Below are positions 42,056 through 50,210 of a DNA stretch of 64,000 nt, one piece after another. Each line of letters opens with the position of its first letter. Position 1 is the stretch's first letter. Position numbers and translations under genes: made by a program. Source of the DNA: Parasedimentitalea huanghaiensis (GTDB lineage: Bacteria; Pseudomonadota; Alphaproteobacteria; Rhodobacterales; Rhodobacteraceae); assembly GCF_009753675.1 (NCBI RefSeq), contig NZ_WQLV01000002.1, positions 310,001 through 374,000 on the forward strand, written 5' to 3'. The notes beneath the pieces were generated by a model, which had not been told where the DNA came from, searched no databases, and worked only from the letters and a program-made list of their open reading frames with translations.

Positions 42056-42862
42056 ATGGAACAGATTGTAGAACAAAGCTTTGCTTACTGGCCTGTTGTG
42101 TTGAACGGGGTCAAGGCGCTGACCGTTTTGATCATTGGTTGGATGACCGCAGGCATGATCAGCCGCGCCATTCGCAAACGTATCAATGCCACCCCTGAAA
42201 TTGACCCGACACTGGGTAACTTTGTCGCCAGCATCATCCGCTGGGCACTGATCGCCGTTGTGCTAATTGCGGTCCTGGGTCTGTTCGGCATCGAAGCCAC
42301 CAGCCTAGTCGCCATGATGGGCGCCGCCACACTCGCCATTGGTCTGGCCTTGCAGGGCACACTCAGTGATCTGGCAGCTGGTTTTATGCTGGTGCTGTTC
42401 CGCCCTTACAAGCTGGGCCAATACGTCGATATTGGTGGCACAGCCGGCACTGTCAAAGATCTGAACCTGTTCATCACCGAACTGACCACCCCTGACAACG
42501 TACAGATCATCATCCCCAACGGACAGGCCTGGGGAGCCGTCATCACCAACTACTCTCACCACGAAACCCGTCGCGTTGATCTGGTGTTTGGCATCGACTA
42601 CGGCGACAACGCCGACACCGCCAAAGAGATCATTCTGGCACAGGCCAATGCCGACACACGAGTCCTGCAAAACCCGGAACCCTGGGTGCGTGTGACCAAC
42701 CTGGGCGACAGTTCGGTGGATCTGACTACGCGGATCTGGTGCAAGGCCGAAGATTATTGGGAACTGAAATTTGCCATGACCCAAGCGGTCAAGGAAGCTT
42801 TCGACGCCAAAGGCATCTCGATCCCCTACCCCCATCAGGTGGAAATCAAACGCGAGGCCTAA
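42056..42862 (+). CDS. mscS: Small-conductance mechanosensitive channel MscS
   Basis: A 268-residue MscS-family channel. Three N-terminal membrane segments (about 18-38, 60-80, 87-115) include the pore helix GAATLAIGLALQGTLSDLAAGFMLVLFRPYKLGQYV-like region. The beta domain (VDIGGTAGTVKDLNLFITEL, IIIPNG) and C-terminal alpha-beta domain follow. It opens on membrane tension to release solutes on hypo-osmotic shock. ATG 42056 has a GGAG site. Confidence 0.95.
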   Translation: MEQIVEQSFAYWPVVLNGVKALTVLIIGWMTAGMISRAIRKRINATPEIDPTLGNFVASIIRWALIAVVLIAVLGLFGIEATSLVAMMGAATLAIGLALQGTLSDLAAGFMLVLFRPYKLGQYVDIGGTAGTVKDLNLFITELTTPDNVQIIIPNGQAWGAVITNYSHHETRRVDLVFGIDYGDNADTAKEIILAQANADTRVLQNPEPWVRVTNLGDSSVDLTTRIWCKAEDYWELKFAMTQAVKEAFDAKGISIPYPHQVEIKREA

Positions 42863-42876
42863 GAGTGTTTAAGACA

Positions 42877-42902
42877 GATGTGAGGCGGCAACGCCTCACA
42901 TC
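42877..42902 (+). terminator. Hairpin after mscS
   Basis: A perfect 11-bp stem GATGTGAGGCG/CGCCTCACATC with GCAA tetraloop, 14 bases past the mscS stop. No T-run follows directly. Confidence 0.6.
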
Positions 42903-43019
42903 AAACCAAGAATTTTAAACCACATCTGACTTTTTCCAAAATACAAATCACACCAATTAGGGCTCTCGTCTCATGTCTCAGAAGTAGGGGCGGACTTACC
43001 ACCTACCAACCTACCAACC

Positions 43020-43607
43020 TCTCCCGGCGCGACATCTGACGACAAATTCATGCGTGATTTGTCGGTTATTATGGCGGCACCAGACGTTGTGGCAACCGAG
43101 AAAATAGATGGGGAAAACACCACAATCTTCTCAGGCGGTTGCCATCCACGAAGTCCCGACGCGAGGTATCACCCGTCACGAGATTGGATCAAAGCCTTTG
43201 CGGCGGGTATCTCTCCGCGACTGGCCAATAACGAGCGCATAGTTGGAGAGTATCTATATGCGCGTCACTCCATCCAATATCATTCTCTCCCGTCATATTT
43301 TTTGGGTTTTGCATGGATGTTGGGCGACGAAATTCAAACTTGGGATGACACGCAAGCCAGATTCAACGAACTCGGTATATGCAGCGTGCCACTTCTATAT
43401 CGCGGTCCATTTTCCAAATCTCTGATCGCAGAACTGGTGTCTCAAATGGACTTCGCAGCTCAAGAAGGTTTCGTCATTCGCACGACTGAAACGTTTCCCG
43501 AAGCCCAGATGGATATGAACCTTGGCAAGTAAGTTCGCGCGGATCATGTTCAAAGCGAAACGCACTGGATGAACGCAGAGATAGTAAAGAATGGCCTTAG
43601 GTCGTAG
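43020..43607 (+). pseudogene. RNA ligase family gene broken by a nonsense codon
   Basis: From ATG 43050 the frame reads VVATEKIDGENTTIFSGG (nucleotidyl-transferase motif I, lysine K18), RIVGEYLYARHSIQYHSLPS (motif III region) and EGFVIRTTE (motif IV), then MDMNLGK and TAA at 43530-43532. Directly after the stop the same frame continues VRADHVQSETHWMNAEIVKNGL to TAG 43605-43607, the normal family C-terminus (K-Y-V-R..HV..HWM). A Tyr codon seems to have become TAA. Upstream of the ATG, SPGATSDDK (from 43023) is also family-like but has no start in frame. An inactive or shortened Rnl2-like RNA ligase (DUF/RNA_ligase family) is the best reading. Confidence 0.75.
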
Positions 43608-43628
43608 CCATCAACTGTGAAACCACGC

Positions 43629-44081
43629 TCACCTAATCGGAAGCGTGCCAAATTCTGCCGGATTTCCAGCTTCATCCGTAAAGGTCCATTGCGCCACCAA
43701 AAACTGGTAGCTTCGGGTCTCCCAGCCGGACAGGTCACGCAGGAAATGCGGGCGCCATGATCCTTCGACCTGAACCGGAAACCGGACGTTATCCACATTG
43801 GGCGACTGCGTATTGGAGCGGATTGCCATTCGTACGGCCTGAGCAAACAGTCGCTCCAGACACAGTTCTAACGGCGCTGTTTCCATCGCACGCCGACCGG
43901 CAAAAATAACATCAACCTGCGTGTTATTCTGGAAAAACCCTTTGACCACCAGATCCCCCCGACTGGTGCGGGCCTTATAAGGCACCAGTTCCATGTCGAA
44001 CTTTACAATGCCTTTTTTGAACAGGCCCGCGTCTTCTCGCTTAGGGGTGATTTCCGAGACTGGAGCACGGCGGTTCTGCAT
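43629..44081 (-). CDS. Hypothetical protein, 150 aa
   Basis: A 150-residue soluble protein with no signal peptide or membrane segment (MQNRRAPVSEITPKREDAGLF ..., LVAQWTFTDEAG near the end). I do not recognise a characterised family. Codon use and a GGA site before ATG 44081 support a real gene; a TTG four codons earlier is possible. Convergent with the RNA ligase pseudogene. Confidence 0.6.
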   Translation of the reverse strand: MQNRRAPVSEITPKREDAGLFKKGIVKFDMELVPYKARTSRGDLVVKGFFQNNTQVDVIFAGRRAMETAPLELCLERLFAQAVRMAIRSNTQSPNVDNVRFPVQVEGSWRPHFLRDLSGWETRSYQFLVAQWTFTDEAGNPAEFGTLPIR

Positions 44082-44206
44082 TAATTTGTCCAAAGCTAAA
44101 GGCCAACAGGAAATCCGCCAAATTGCCTGACGCCAAATGTGAGCGGATGCCGTACTCTATTCTGACGCCTGTTAATGAACAGTTGCCGCGACCGACGATT
44201 AATCAA

Positions 44207-44731
44207 TCATTTCGTTGTTCGACGCATCACCAGAGTTGGCAGATCTCCCAAAACGGCCTCACCACTCACTTCATAGCCATTTTTTCTGGCCACGTTATGA
44301 GACGCTTTGTGATCCGGATCGAAAATGCTGACCGTCTCTTTCCAGCCCTTCACCCCATCCGCCCACTGATGGATGCGGGCCACGGCTTCGGTTGCAATCC
44401 CCCGGCCATGGGCCGCAGAGGCCATCACCCAACCGCATTCGGGATGCCCACCTAATGATGGTTCAATCTCCCGCTTGAAATCAGCAAAACCGACCTCTCC
44501 CAGAAACGCACCTGTCTCCTTGTCAGTGACCGCCCAAAAGCCGTAATCAAGCGCATGCCAATGGCCGATGTAACGCAACAAACGCGACCATGACGCTTCG
44601 CCAGTAGAAGGTACTCCGCTGATGAATTGCACGACAGCAGGATCAGCCCACATGGCCGCGACATCGTCAAAATCCTCAACCCGGTGTGGGCGAAGGATCA
44701 AGCGTTCGGTTTCTAAAATTGGCGCGCTCAT
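44207..44731 (-). CDS. GNAT family acetyltransferase, RimJ/RimL-like
   Basis: A 174-residue GNAT acetyltransferase. It starts LETERLILRPHRVEDFDDVAAMWADPAVVQF, typical of the RimJ/RimL group. The acetyl-CoA loop is ASAAHGRGIATEAVARI (Q/RXXGXA type), followed by ASHNVARKNGYEV. The acceptor is unknown. The ATG overlaps the ytoQ stop by four bases, so the two are translationally coupled. Confidence 0.9.
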   Translation of the reverse strand: MSAPILETERLILRPHRVEDFDDVAAMWADPAVVQFISGVPSTGEASWSRLLRYIGHWHALDYGFWAVTDKETGAFLGEVGFADFKREIEPSLGGHPECGWVMASAAHGRGIATEAVARIHQWADGVKGWKETVSIFDPDHKASHNVARKNGYEVSGEAVLGDLPTLVMRRTTK

Positions 44732-45177
44732 GATGGCAATTTTCCGCTAAGCACATAGGTCAGGATTTCGACCACCTGGCGAGGTTCTTCAGCTACGGCA
44801 AGCGCAGCGGCATGAACTTCTTTCAGCGCGTGCTGATGCTCCGGCGGGTTCAGCACGATAATCGACTTTCCCAGCGCCGCAGCATATCCCGCATCAAAGG
44901 CCGCATTCCACTGCTTGTATTTCTCACCAAAGCGCACAACCACCACATCGGCATCCTCGATCCCCTTACGGGTACGGATCGCATTGACCATCGCCCCCTT
45001 GTGATCGTGCCAATATTTGTTCTGTTCAGCACCCAGTATCGCCACGCCGCAATCGTCGCTGGCATCATGATCAGTGACTGGGCTGTTAAAACTCACATCC
45101 AGTGCCTTCGCCCCTTCTGTGATCTGTTCGCGCCAGTCAGAGTGGATTTCTCCTGAAAGATAAACGTTCAATGTCAC
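44728..45177 (-). CDS. ytoQ: YtoQ family protein
   Basis: A 149-residue YtoQ protein, a nucleoside 2-deoxyribosyltransferase-like fold found in Bacillus and alphaproteobacteria. It shows LNVYLSGEIHSDWREQI, FNSPVTDHDASDDCGVAILG, KGIEDADVVVVRFGEKYKQWNAAFDAGYAAALGK and ending HAAALAVAEEPRQVVEIL. Function unproven. The start is GTG 45177 with AAGGA upstream; the 33 codons before it are not family sequence. It begins four bases after the phosphoribosyltransferase remnant. Confidence 0.88.
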   Translation of the reverse strand: MTLNVYLSGEIHSDWREQITEGAKALDVSFNSPVTDHDASDDCGVAILGAEQNKYWHDHKGAMVNAIRTRKGIEDADVVVVRFGEKYKQWNAAFDAGYAAALGKSIIVLNPPEHQHALKEVHAAALAVAEEPRQVVEILTYVLSGKLPS

Positions 45178-45181
45178 GTGT

Positions 45182-45466
45182 TCAGTCCTTTGTTGTTCCC
45201 GGCCCTTCAGCCTCGGCAAGCATCCCTGCGACGTCTTCATCATCCACTTGCCGGAAATCTCTGTAATGCGCGCCAACTGACCAGAACGGTCTGGGGCAAA
45301 GCGGGCAAATCACAGTATCCACCAGACCGCGCAGTTCGTCCACCGTCTCTGGTGGGGCGACGGGCACGCCACCACGCGGCAGTGCCAAAACTATAGGTTC
45401 GGTTAAACCCAGCACCTTCAGCTCTGCTGCCAAGACTTCCCCGGCTGATGTGCGATTTTCATACAT
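45182..45466 (-). pseudogene. Phosphoribosyltransferase gene with large internal deletion
   Basis: The 94-codon frame joins the N-terminus of a COG1926-type phosphoribosyltransferase (ENRTSAGEVLAAELKVLGL, VLALPRGGVPVA) directly to its C-terminus (PPETVDELRGLVDTVICPL, PFWSVGAHYRDFRQVDDEDV). The usual 210-220 residue protein has about 120 more residues between these parts, including the PRPP-binding VVDDGIATGAT-type motif, so the product cannot be an active transferase. The junction lies at VPVA, a string that occurs at both edges of the missing part in family members, pointing to deletion between short direct repeats. The frame is kept. It is first in a unit with ytoQ and the GNAT gene. Confidence 0.75.
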
Positions 45467-45513
45467 GTAAACCCCGACCTGCGATCTAGCGCAAAGCGCG
45501 GTCAATTCACCCG

Positions 45514-46146
45514 TTACAAACGGCGCGCCACTACAAAACGGCTGGGAGGTTTCGCCGGGTAGTTGCCGGTCTCAAGGATCTCAAAACCGCTTTCACGGAT
45601 TTGCTTTTCGAAATCCTCCATCCGACGAAAGGCAACATACGGAGCCTTGCCCAGCATTTGCATCAGCGGAATCGCTGTCCGCAGAAGACGAAACTTCCAG
45701 CTTGCCCCCTCCTCCGGCTCACAGAGACTTTTGGATATGAACAACCCGCCGGGCTTCACCAACTGCTGGATACTGCTCAAGGCGCTGTCCAGATCTTCGA
45801 CCAGATGCAACAGGTTAAAGGCCAGGACCACATCAAACGGCCCCTGCGGCGCACCGGTGATATCACAGACCGAAAAATCAAGGTTTGTAGCCCCGGCATC
45901 CCATGCCTTTTCACGCGCAATGTCGATCATCGCTTTGGATCCGTCACTCACCGTATAGCGCGCTACCGATGCCGCCAAATGCAACGCCGTAGTGCCGGTC
46001 CCTGCGCCCAGCTCCAACACTTGATCTTCCGCCTTCAGATACGACCGGGTCCGAGCCAACGTCGTCTCATAGGCCTCGGGGTCACCGATCTTGGATTTCG
46101 CGTATTTGGCCGCGGCATTGTCCCAGAATTGAGCACTCTGTTGCAT
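45514..46146 (-). CDS. Class I SAM-dependent methyltransferase
   Basis: A 210-residue methyltransferase. Motif I is QVLELGAGTGTTALHLA, motif II/post I TVSDGSKAMIDIA, and motif IV FDVVLAFNLLHLVED. It starts SAQFWDNAAAKYAKSKIGD, typical of small-molecule methyltransferases of this clade. The substrate is unknown. It is divergent from a LysR gene, which likely regulates it. Confidence 0.85.
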   Translation of the reverse strand: MQQSAQFWDNAAAKYAKSKIGDPEAYETTLARTRSYLKAEDQVLELGAGTGTTALHLAASVARYTVSDGSKAMIDIAREKAWDAGATNLDFSVCDITGAPQGPFDVVLAFNLLHLVEDLDSALSSIQQLVKPGGLFISKSLCEPEEGASWKFRLLRTAIPLMQMLGKAPYVAFRRMEDFEKQIRESGFEILETGNYPAKPPSRFVVARRL

Positions 46147-46217
46147 GACTGTCTCCTTTGGGCGGAAACTAGCCTTTAAGCATCCATACGGGAATTGCCG
46201 AAAATCGCAGTCTGCTT

Positions 46218-46231
46218 ATACATTAATGTAT
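46218..46231. promoter_or_regulatory. Palindrome overlapping the LysR start codon
   Basis: ATACAT-TA-ATGTAT, a perfect 14-base palindrome whose right arm contains the first two bases of the LysR ATG (46230). It is a probable autoregulatory site. Confidence 0.5.
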
Positions 46232-47120
46232 GTCCATTCTGCCCAAGGACCTGAACTGGAACCACCTGCGCGCCTTTTTGACCACGGCTGAAGCCGGGTC
46301 ACTGTCTGCGGCCGCCTGCCAGCTCGGCCAGACCCAACCCACGCTTAGCCGTCAGGTCGCTGCGCTAGAGACTGAACTGGACATGCTTCTGTTCGAACGT
46401 ATCGGTAAGCAACTGGAACTGACACAGGCCGGGTTAGATTTGTTGGAACATCTGCGTCCGATGGCAGCCGCCGCCGAGCAAGTCGCCCTGACCGCATCCG
46501 GACAATCACAAAGCATCGCCGGACGGGTCAAGATCACCGCCAGCGATGTCTTCTCGGCCCACCGCTTGCCCGACGTCGTGCATGCCCTGCGGCACAAGGC
46601 ACCCGACCTTCAGATCGAGATCATCGCCGCCAATGACATCCGGGACTTGATGCGCCGCGAGGCCGACATCGCCATTCGCCACGTACAACCGGAACAACCT
46701 GATCTGATTGCCCGAAAACTGAACGACCTGCCCGCCCATTTCTATGCCAGCAAGGATTATCTGGCCCAACACGGCACACCGTTGACGCTCGCAGACATGT
46801 CCCAGCACGATCTTATCAGCTTTGGCTCTGCTGAACGAATGATCGAGGCCCTTACGCCGCTGGGTATGACCGTGACCGAACGAAACTTCCCCTGCGGCTC
46901 GGAAAGCGGCTTGGTAGGATGGGAGCTGGCGAAACGGGGGCTTGGCATTATCCCGATGAGCACCATTCTTGGCGACAAAACGCCCGAGATGGTGCGGGTC
47001 CTGCCCGATGCCGATCCGTTTATGATCCCGATCTGGTTGGTCACCCACCGCGAATTGCACAGCAGCCGCAGTATCCGGTTGGTGTTTGATACACTGGCAG
47101 AGTTTTTGTCGGAAAACTGA
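46230..47120 (+). CDS. LysR family regulator
   Basis: A 296-residue LysR protein. HTH: LNWNHLRAFLTTAEAGSLSAAACQLGQTQPTLSRQVAALE, followed by the two-lobed effector domain (GRVKITASDVFSAHRLPDVV...). It is divergent from a methyltransferase gene. No ribosome site precedes the ATG and a palindrome overlaps it; the mRNA may be leaderless. If so, the repressor site and the start site coincide. Confidence 0.88.
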   Translation: MSILPKDLNWNHLRAFLTTAEAGSLSAAACQLGQTQPTLSRQVAALETELDMLLFERIGKQLELTQAGLDLLEHLRPMAAAAEQVALTASGQSQSIAGRVKITASDVFSAHRLPDVVHALRHKAPDLQIEIIAANDIRDLMRREADIAIRHVQPEQPDLIARKLNDLPAHFYASKDYLAQHGTPLTLADMSQHDLISFGSAERMIEALTPLGMTVTERNFPCGSESGLVGWELAKRGLGIIPMSTILGDKTPEMVRVLPDADPFMIPIWLVTHRELHSSRSIRLVFDTLAEFLSEN

Positions 47121-47249
47121 ACCACAGCCCGGCACTGCCGCGTCTGACCTTCCCCGTCAAACCGGAGGTTTGCTTCCAGCAAAACGGGAAGGCGCTTTGC
47201 ACCTCCCAAGGTCAGCCGCGGCCCTTTGGTGGATAGACATTACCAATAC

Positions 47250-47275
47250 AAAAAACGCGCCCCAATGGGACGCGC
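47250..47275 (-). terminator. Terminator of the pheS-pheT operon
   Basis: CGCGCCCC/GGGACGCG, an 8-bp stem with one G-T pair and AAT loop, followed on the - strand by GTTTTTTG. It lies about 26 bases beyond the pheT stop. Confidence 0.85.
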
Positions 47276-47300
47276 TCTCTACTCTCAATTCAGGCTTAGA

Positions 47301-49697
47301 TTAACCCCGCAGCGTACCGCCGGTTGCCTTGGTCACCTTGGCCACGATCTTCTCGCTTACGGCCTCGATGTCCTTTTCCTTCAGCGTCTTGTCCTTGGGC
47401 TGCAACCGCACAGTGATCGCCAGTGATTTCTTGCCCTCACCCAGGCTGCCGCCGATGAATTCATCGAACACACGCACATTGGTGATCAGCGCCTTGTCGG
47501 CACCACCAGCAGCATTGACCAGTGCCAGCGCCTCGACGCTGTCATCCACCACAAAGGCAAAGTCACGTTCAACAGCCTGCAAATCACTCTGGTTCAGAGC
47601 GCCACGAGACGCACCAGATTTGCGCGGCATCGGGATTTCGTCTGGCCAGATAGTAAACGCCATAGCCGCGCCTTTGATGCCCATCTCGCTCAGCACCTTG
47701 GGATGCAGTTCGCCAAAGACGCCCATGACCTTTTTTGGCCCCAGACAAATCTTGCCGTGACGTCCCGGATGCCACCAGCTCTGCGCGCCGCGCAGGACCT
47801 GCACCTTGGCAGGTGCCCCAATCGCAGCCAGAACGGCCTCGATATCCGCTTTGGCATCAAACACATCCACCGCGCGCGAGTCGCCGTGCACATCCTTGGG
47901 ACCATTGCGACCAACCAGCAGGCCTGTGATCAGATTGTGCTGTTCACCCGGCTCGCCGCCATGAAACGCAGGGCCAACCTCGAACAAGGCCAGATCCATA
48001 TAGCCACGCGCCTGATTGCGGGCAGCTGCCTGTAACAGACCGGGCAATAAGGCCGGGCGCAGGTGTGACATCTCGGAGGAAATCGGGTTGGCCAGCATTG
48101 TCGCATCGGTGCCACCACCAAACAGCTCTGCCGAGGGTTGGTCGATGAAGGTGTAGCTGACCACCTCGTTGTAGCCCAGTGCAGCACAGGTGCGACGCGC
48201 CATCTGCTGACGGCGCTGCTGCGGTGTCATTACTGGCTTGGGAATACCATCCGTGATACGCGGTAGCGGCTTGCCAACCAGCTTGGTCAGCGATGCAATC
48301 CGCGCCACTTCTTCCACCAGATCAGCCGATCCCTGTACGTCAGGACGCCAGCTGGGCACATGCGCCTGGTTGCCCTCTAGGCGGAAGCCAAGATGGGTCA
48401 ATGTTTGGCGCTGTTCGGCCTCAGGGATGTCCATCCCAACCAGTGATTGCACCCGTGCGGCATCCAGCTTGTAAGCACGCGCATGGTTCGGCACCTGCCC
48501 GGCAATCACCACCTCAGACGCTTCACCGCCGCAGAGATCCAGGATCATCTGCGTTGCCAGCTCCAGCCCCTCCAGGGTGAACTCAGGGTCCACACCCCGT
48601 TCAAAACGATAGCGCGCGTCCGAGTTGATCTTTAGCGCCCGACCGGTCAAGGCAATCTGCACATGATCCCAGAACGCACTTTCCAGGAACACATCTACAG
48701 TGTCCTCGGTACAACCGGTTTCCAGACCACCCATGATACCAGCAACGCTCTCGGCGCCTTTGTCATCAGAAATCACCATCTGCCCGGCGGCAAAGGTGTA
48801 TTCCTTATCGTCCAGCGCCACCAAGGTTTCGCCACCTGTCGCGCGGTGCACCCGCAGGTCACCCTGTACCTTGGCCGCATCGAATACGTGCAACGGGCGG
48901 TTTTGGTCATAGGTAAAGAAGTTGGTGATATCCACCAGTTTCGAGATCGGACGCAGACCAATCGCGGTCAAACGATCTTGCAACCACTGCGGGCTGGGGC
49001 CGTTCTGCACCCCCTTGATCAGACGACCGGTGAACAGCGGGCAGCCATCCAAGGTATCTTCATCAATGGTCACATTGATCGGGCTGGCAAAGCTGCCTTC
49101 AACCGGAGTGAAATCTTTGGTCTTCAGTGTACCCAAACCACGAGCAGCCAGATCGCGGGCAATACCAAAGACCCCCAATGCATCCGGGCGGTTTGGCGTG
49201 ATCGCAATCTCGATCACCGTATCCACCTTGGACGGGTCATTCTCGGCCAGCCAGTCGATGAACTTGTCACCCACTTCGCCCGAGGGCAGCTCGATGATGC
49301 CGTCATGTTCGTCCGATAGCTCCAGCTCACGCTCGGATGCCATCATGCCATAGCTTTCAACGCCACGGATTTTGCCAACGCCGATGGTGATATCCAGACC
49401 GGGAATATACATGCCCGGCTTACAGACCACCACGGTGATGCCTTCACGGGCATTGGGCGCGCCACAGATGATCTGCATCTCACCTTCATCCGTGTCGACC
49501 TTACAGACCCGCAGCTTGTCAGCATCGGGGTGTTTTTCGGCGTGCTTGACGTAGCCCAGTGTAAAGTCCTTGAGCCGCTCAGCCGGGTTGCTGATCTCTT
49601 CAACTTCCAGACCCAGATCGGTCAGAGTCTCGGCGATTTCGTCCACTGATGCGTCAGTGTCGAGGTGATCTTTCAGCCAGGAAAGAGTGAATTTCAT
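47301..49697 (-). CDS. pheT: Phenylalanyl-tRNA synthetase beta subunit
   Basis: A 798-residue PheRS beta subunit. It contains the tRNA-binding EMAP-like domain (LGYVKHAEKHPDADKLRVCKVD, GIMGG-type editing region VAGIMGGLETGC), the B3/B4 editing domain, B5, the catalytic-like core, and the C-terminal ferredoxin-fold anticodon-binding domain (SDLQAVERDFAFVVDD...KSLAITVRLQP). Normal length. The ATG overlaps the stop of the inserted membrane-protein gene by four bases rather than following pheS. Confidence 0.97.
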   Translation of the reverse strand: MKFTLSWLKDHLDTDASVDEIAETLTDLGLEVEEISNPAERLKDFTLGYVKHAEKHPDADKLRVCKVDTDEGEMQIICGAPNAREGITVVVCKPGMYIPGLDITIGVGKIRGVESYGMMASERELELSDEHDGIIELPSGEVGDKFIDWLAENDPSKVDTVIEIAITPNRPDALGVFGIARDLAARGLGTLKTKDFTPVEGSFASPINVTIDEDTLDGCPLFTGRLIKGVQNGPSPQWLQDRLTAIGLRPISKLVDITNFFTYDQNRPLHVFDAAKVQGDLRVHRATGGETLVALDDKEYTFAAGQMVISDDKGAESVAGIMGGLETGCTEDTVDVFLESAFWDHVQIALTGRALKINSDARYRFERGVDPEFTLEGLELATQMILDLCGGEASEVVIAGQVPNHARAYKLDAARVQSLVGMDIPEAEQRQTLTHLGFRLEGNQAHVPSWRPDVQGSADLVEEVARIASLTKLVGKPLPRITDGIPKPVMTPQQRRQQMARRTCAALGYNEVVSYTFIDQPSAELFGGGTDATMLANPISSEMSHLRPALLPGLLQAAARNQARGYMDLALFEVGPAFHGGEPGEQHNLITGLLVGRNGPKDVHGDSRAVDVFDAKADIEAVLAAIGAPAKVQVLRGAQSWWHPGRHGKICLGPKKVMGVFGELHPKVLSEMGIKGAAMAFTIWPDEIPMPRKSGASRGALNQSDLQAVERDFAFVVDDSVEALALVNAAGGADKALITNVRVFDEFIGGSLGEGKKSLAITVRLQPKDKTLKEKDIEAVSEKIVAKVTKATGGTLRG

Positions 49698-50209
49698 TTG
49701 GCTATCCCGTCGCTACATCTTTGTATAGACACACTTGTGCCATCCATTTTCTCAAACTCAAGACTAACTTGCTGAGTACAAACAACGGGTGTTGAAGTAC
49801 CAGCAAGCAGCCCACTATCCCATAGGAATTTGCCTGCAGACACGATAACTAACAAAACCCCTGCAAGAAGGACGAACTCAACCCCCCGCAATACACAGGT
49901 TTGTCGGTCGATCCATTTTCTTAGTGTTTTCTCTCCACGAAAAAAAACAAAGGTTGGTAGATGCTGAACTCCTACAAACAGCAATAGCAGCCCCAGCAAG
50001 AAAAGGCTTTTTGTCAGAAGCGGGACCTCAACAGATATTTTCCCGCTCTCAATCAAAAAAACACTCAAAGCACCAAGAACTGCCGAAAACTGAAAAATTC
50101 TGAGAGCGCGTTCTTGAGCGCCATTCAAAACTTCTCGGATTAGGGCACTGTCTTTTGTACCTCTAATCCGGTGATACGGGATCTTTATCTTGTCTTCAGG
50201 ATACGCCAT
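49694..50209 (-). CDS. Membrane protein encoded between pheS and pheT
   Basis: A 171-residue protein, unrecognised. It has a cytoplasmic N-terminus of about 37 residues (EDKIKIPYHRIRGTKDSALI), three hydrophobic segments (about 38-56, 65-92, 107-130) and a C-terminal tail with two cysteines (VVCTQQVSLEFEK...IQRCSDG). Its ATG follows the pheS TAG after one base, and its TGA overlaps the pheT ATG by four bases, so it is translationally linked to both synthetase subunits. Its sequence is visibly more A/T-rich than pheS and pheT, suggesting a later arrival. It has no homology to tRNA synthetase domains that I can see. Function unknown. Confidence 0.75.
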   Translation of the reverse strand: MAYPEDKIKIPYHRIRGTKDSALIREVLNGAQERALRIFQFSAVLGALSVFLIESGKISVEVPLLTKSLFLLGLLLLFVGVQHLPTFVFFRGEKTLRKWIDRQTCVLRGVEFVLLAGVLLVIVSAGKFLWDSGLLAGTSTPVVCTQQVSLEFEKMDGTSVSIQRCSDGIAK

Positions 50210-50210
50210 T

